Below are positions 63,900 through 64,000 of a stretch of DNA of 64,000 bases, one piece after another. Both the position numbers and the translations under genes were made by a program. The notes beneath the pieces are model-generated. The model was given only the letters and a program-made list of their open reading frames with translations. It was not told the origin of the DNA and searched no databases. Source of the DNA: Acidobacteriota bacterium (lineage in GTDB: Bacteria; Acidobacteriota; Terriglobia; Acidiferrales; UBA7541); assembly GCA_003225315.1 (NCBI GenBank), contig QHZD01000045.1, positions 1 to 64,000 of the forward strand, given 5' to 3'. How positions within the stretch are numbered: the first letter of the stretch is position 1; every line of letters begins with the position of its first letter.

Positions 63900-64000
63900 T
63901 CAGAAAGCCTTTTCCAGTTCCGGCGACAGCAAGCCAACTGACGCGATTCCCGAGGTGTGCATGACATCGATCACTTGAGCCACGACCCCAAATTCGACCG
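63900..64000 (-). CDS. ExbD/TolR-like protein, C-terminal fragment (cut by window edge)
   Basis: The last 32 codons are visible. VEFGVVAQVIDVMHTSGIAS and VGLLSPELEKAF match the periplasmic C-terminal domain of ExbD/TolR (usual form YGxVVxVIDxxxxAGVxKVGLVT). The partner proteins of the TonB/Tol motor would lie to the right. It is 94 bases upstream of the TPR lipoprotein gene. Confidence 0.75.
   Translation of the reverse strand, partial: VEFGVVAQVIDVMHTSGIASVGLLSPELEKAF

Overview
The window looks like a chromosomal segment of an acidobacterium, most likely of the Terriglobia type. This is inferred from gene content, not from a marker gene: a tricorn-like peptidase, winged-helix/TolB/TPR regulators, a large secreted lipoprotein built from GRFTADGAG-type repeats, a CstA/YbdD pair, a degenerate 7-bp cgagtgg/cgagtga minisatellite, and intergenic hairpin repeats. 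Coding density is high, most genes lie on the minus strand, and no rRNA, tRNA or CRISPR array was found.

Layout. 1-575: the end of an insertion sequence with the first codons of its transposase, then a palindromic dispersed repeat. 576-8970: a minus-strand run of tricorn-like peptidase, mutM, dtd, a frameshifted AlkD-like gene, a GNAT acetyltransferase, a MarR regulator with a dyad operator, and a CBS-domain ClC channel. 9137-14816: single metabolic genes (cyclase, EVE, Rieske, an orphan nuoB, SDR, methyltransferase, thiC). 14964-17014: a Cys/His-motif protein with a long leader and its own promoter, and a frameshifted DUF3800 gene. 17333-23469: an amino-acid permease, a PuuB-like oxidase, a TIGR03118 gene remnant and two consecutive membrane histidine kinases. 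One kinase keeps the phospho-acceptor His but has lost its ATPase domain. The other keeps the ATPase domain but has lost the His. 23738-33507: metallophosphoesterase, DinB, YyaL/SPATA20-like protein, DUF2203, nadA, moaA (with a candidate structured leader RNA), a saccharopine dehydrogenase-like protein and DUF1326. 33604-37447: a peptide-scavenging operon (S10 peptidase, cstA, ybdD). 37641-49946: a secreted serine hydrolase, a Tat-exported flavin oxidase with a CxxCH motif, small enzymes, a large radical SAM protein of the MJ0619/Tes-like class, and a TPR/basic-linker/GIY-YIG-like protein. 50114-58266: a CadC-like regulator, rhodanese, RidA, an M1-like lipoprotein and a bifunctional (p)ppGpp enzyme. 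58267-62953: repeats, a second copy of the conserved promoter, a tight cassette of three unknown secreted proteins, a short AraC-type regulator with a small upstream ORF, and a minisatellite flanked by REP-like hairpins. 62954-64000: a TPR lipoprotein and the 3' end of an exbD-like gene.

Candidates for something new are the complementary split kinase pair, the three-gene secreted cassette with its HTH gene, the radical SAM enzyme (possible membrane-spanning lipid synthesis), the hairpin upstream of moaA, and the two near-identical promoter regions that head otherwise unrelated long leaders.
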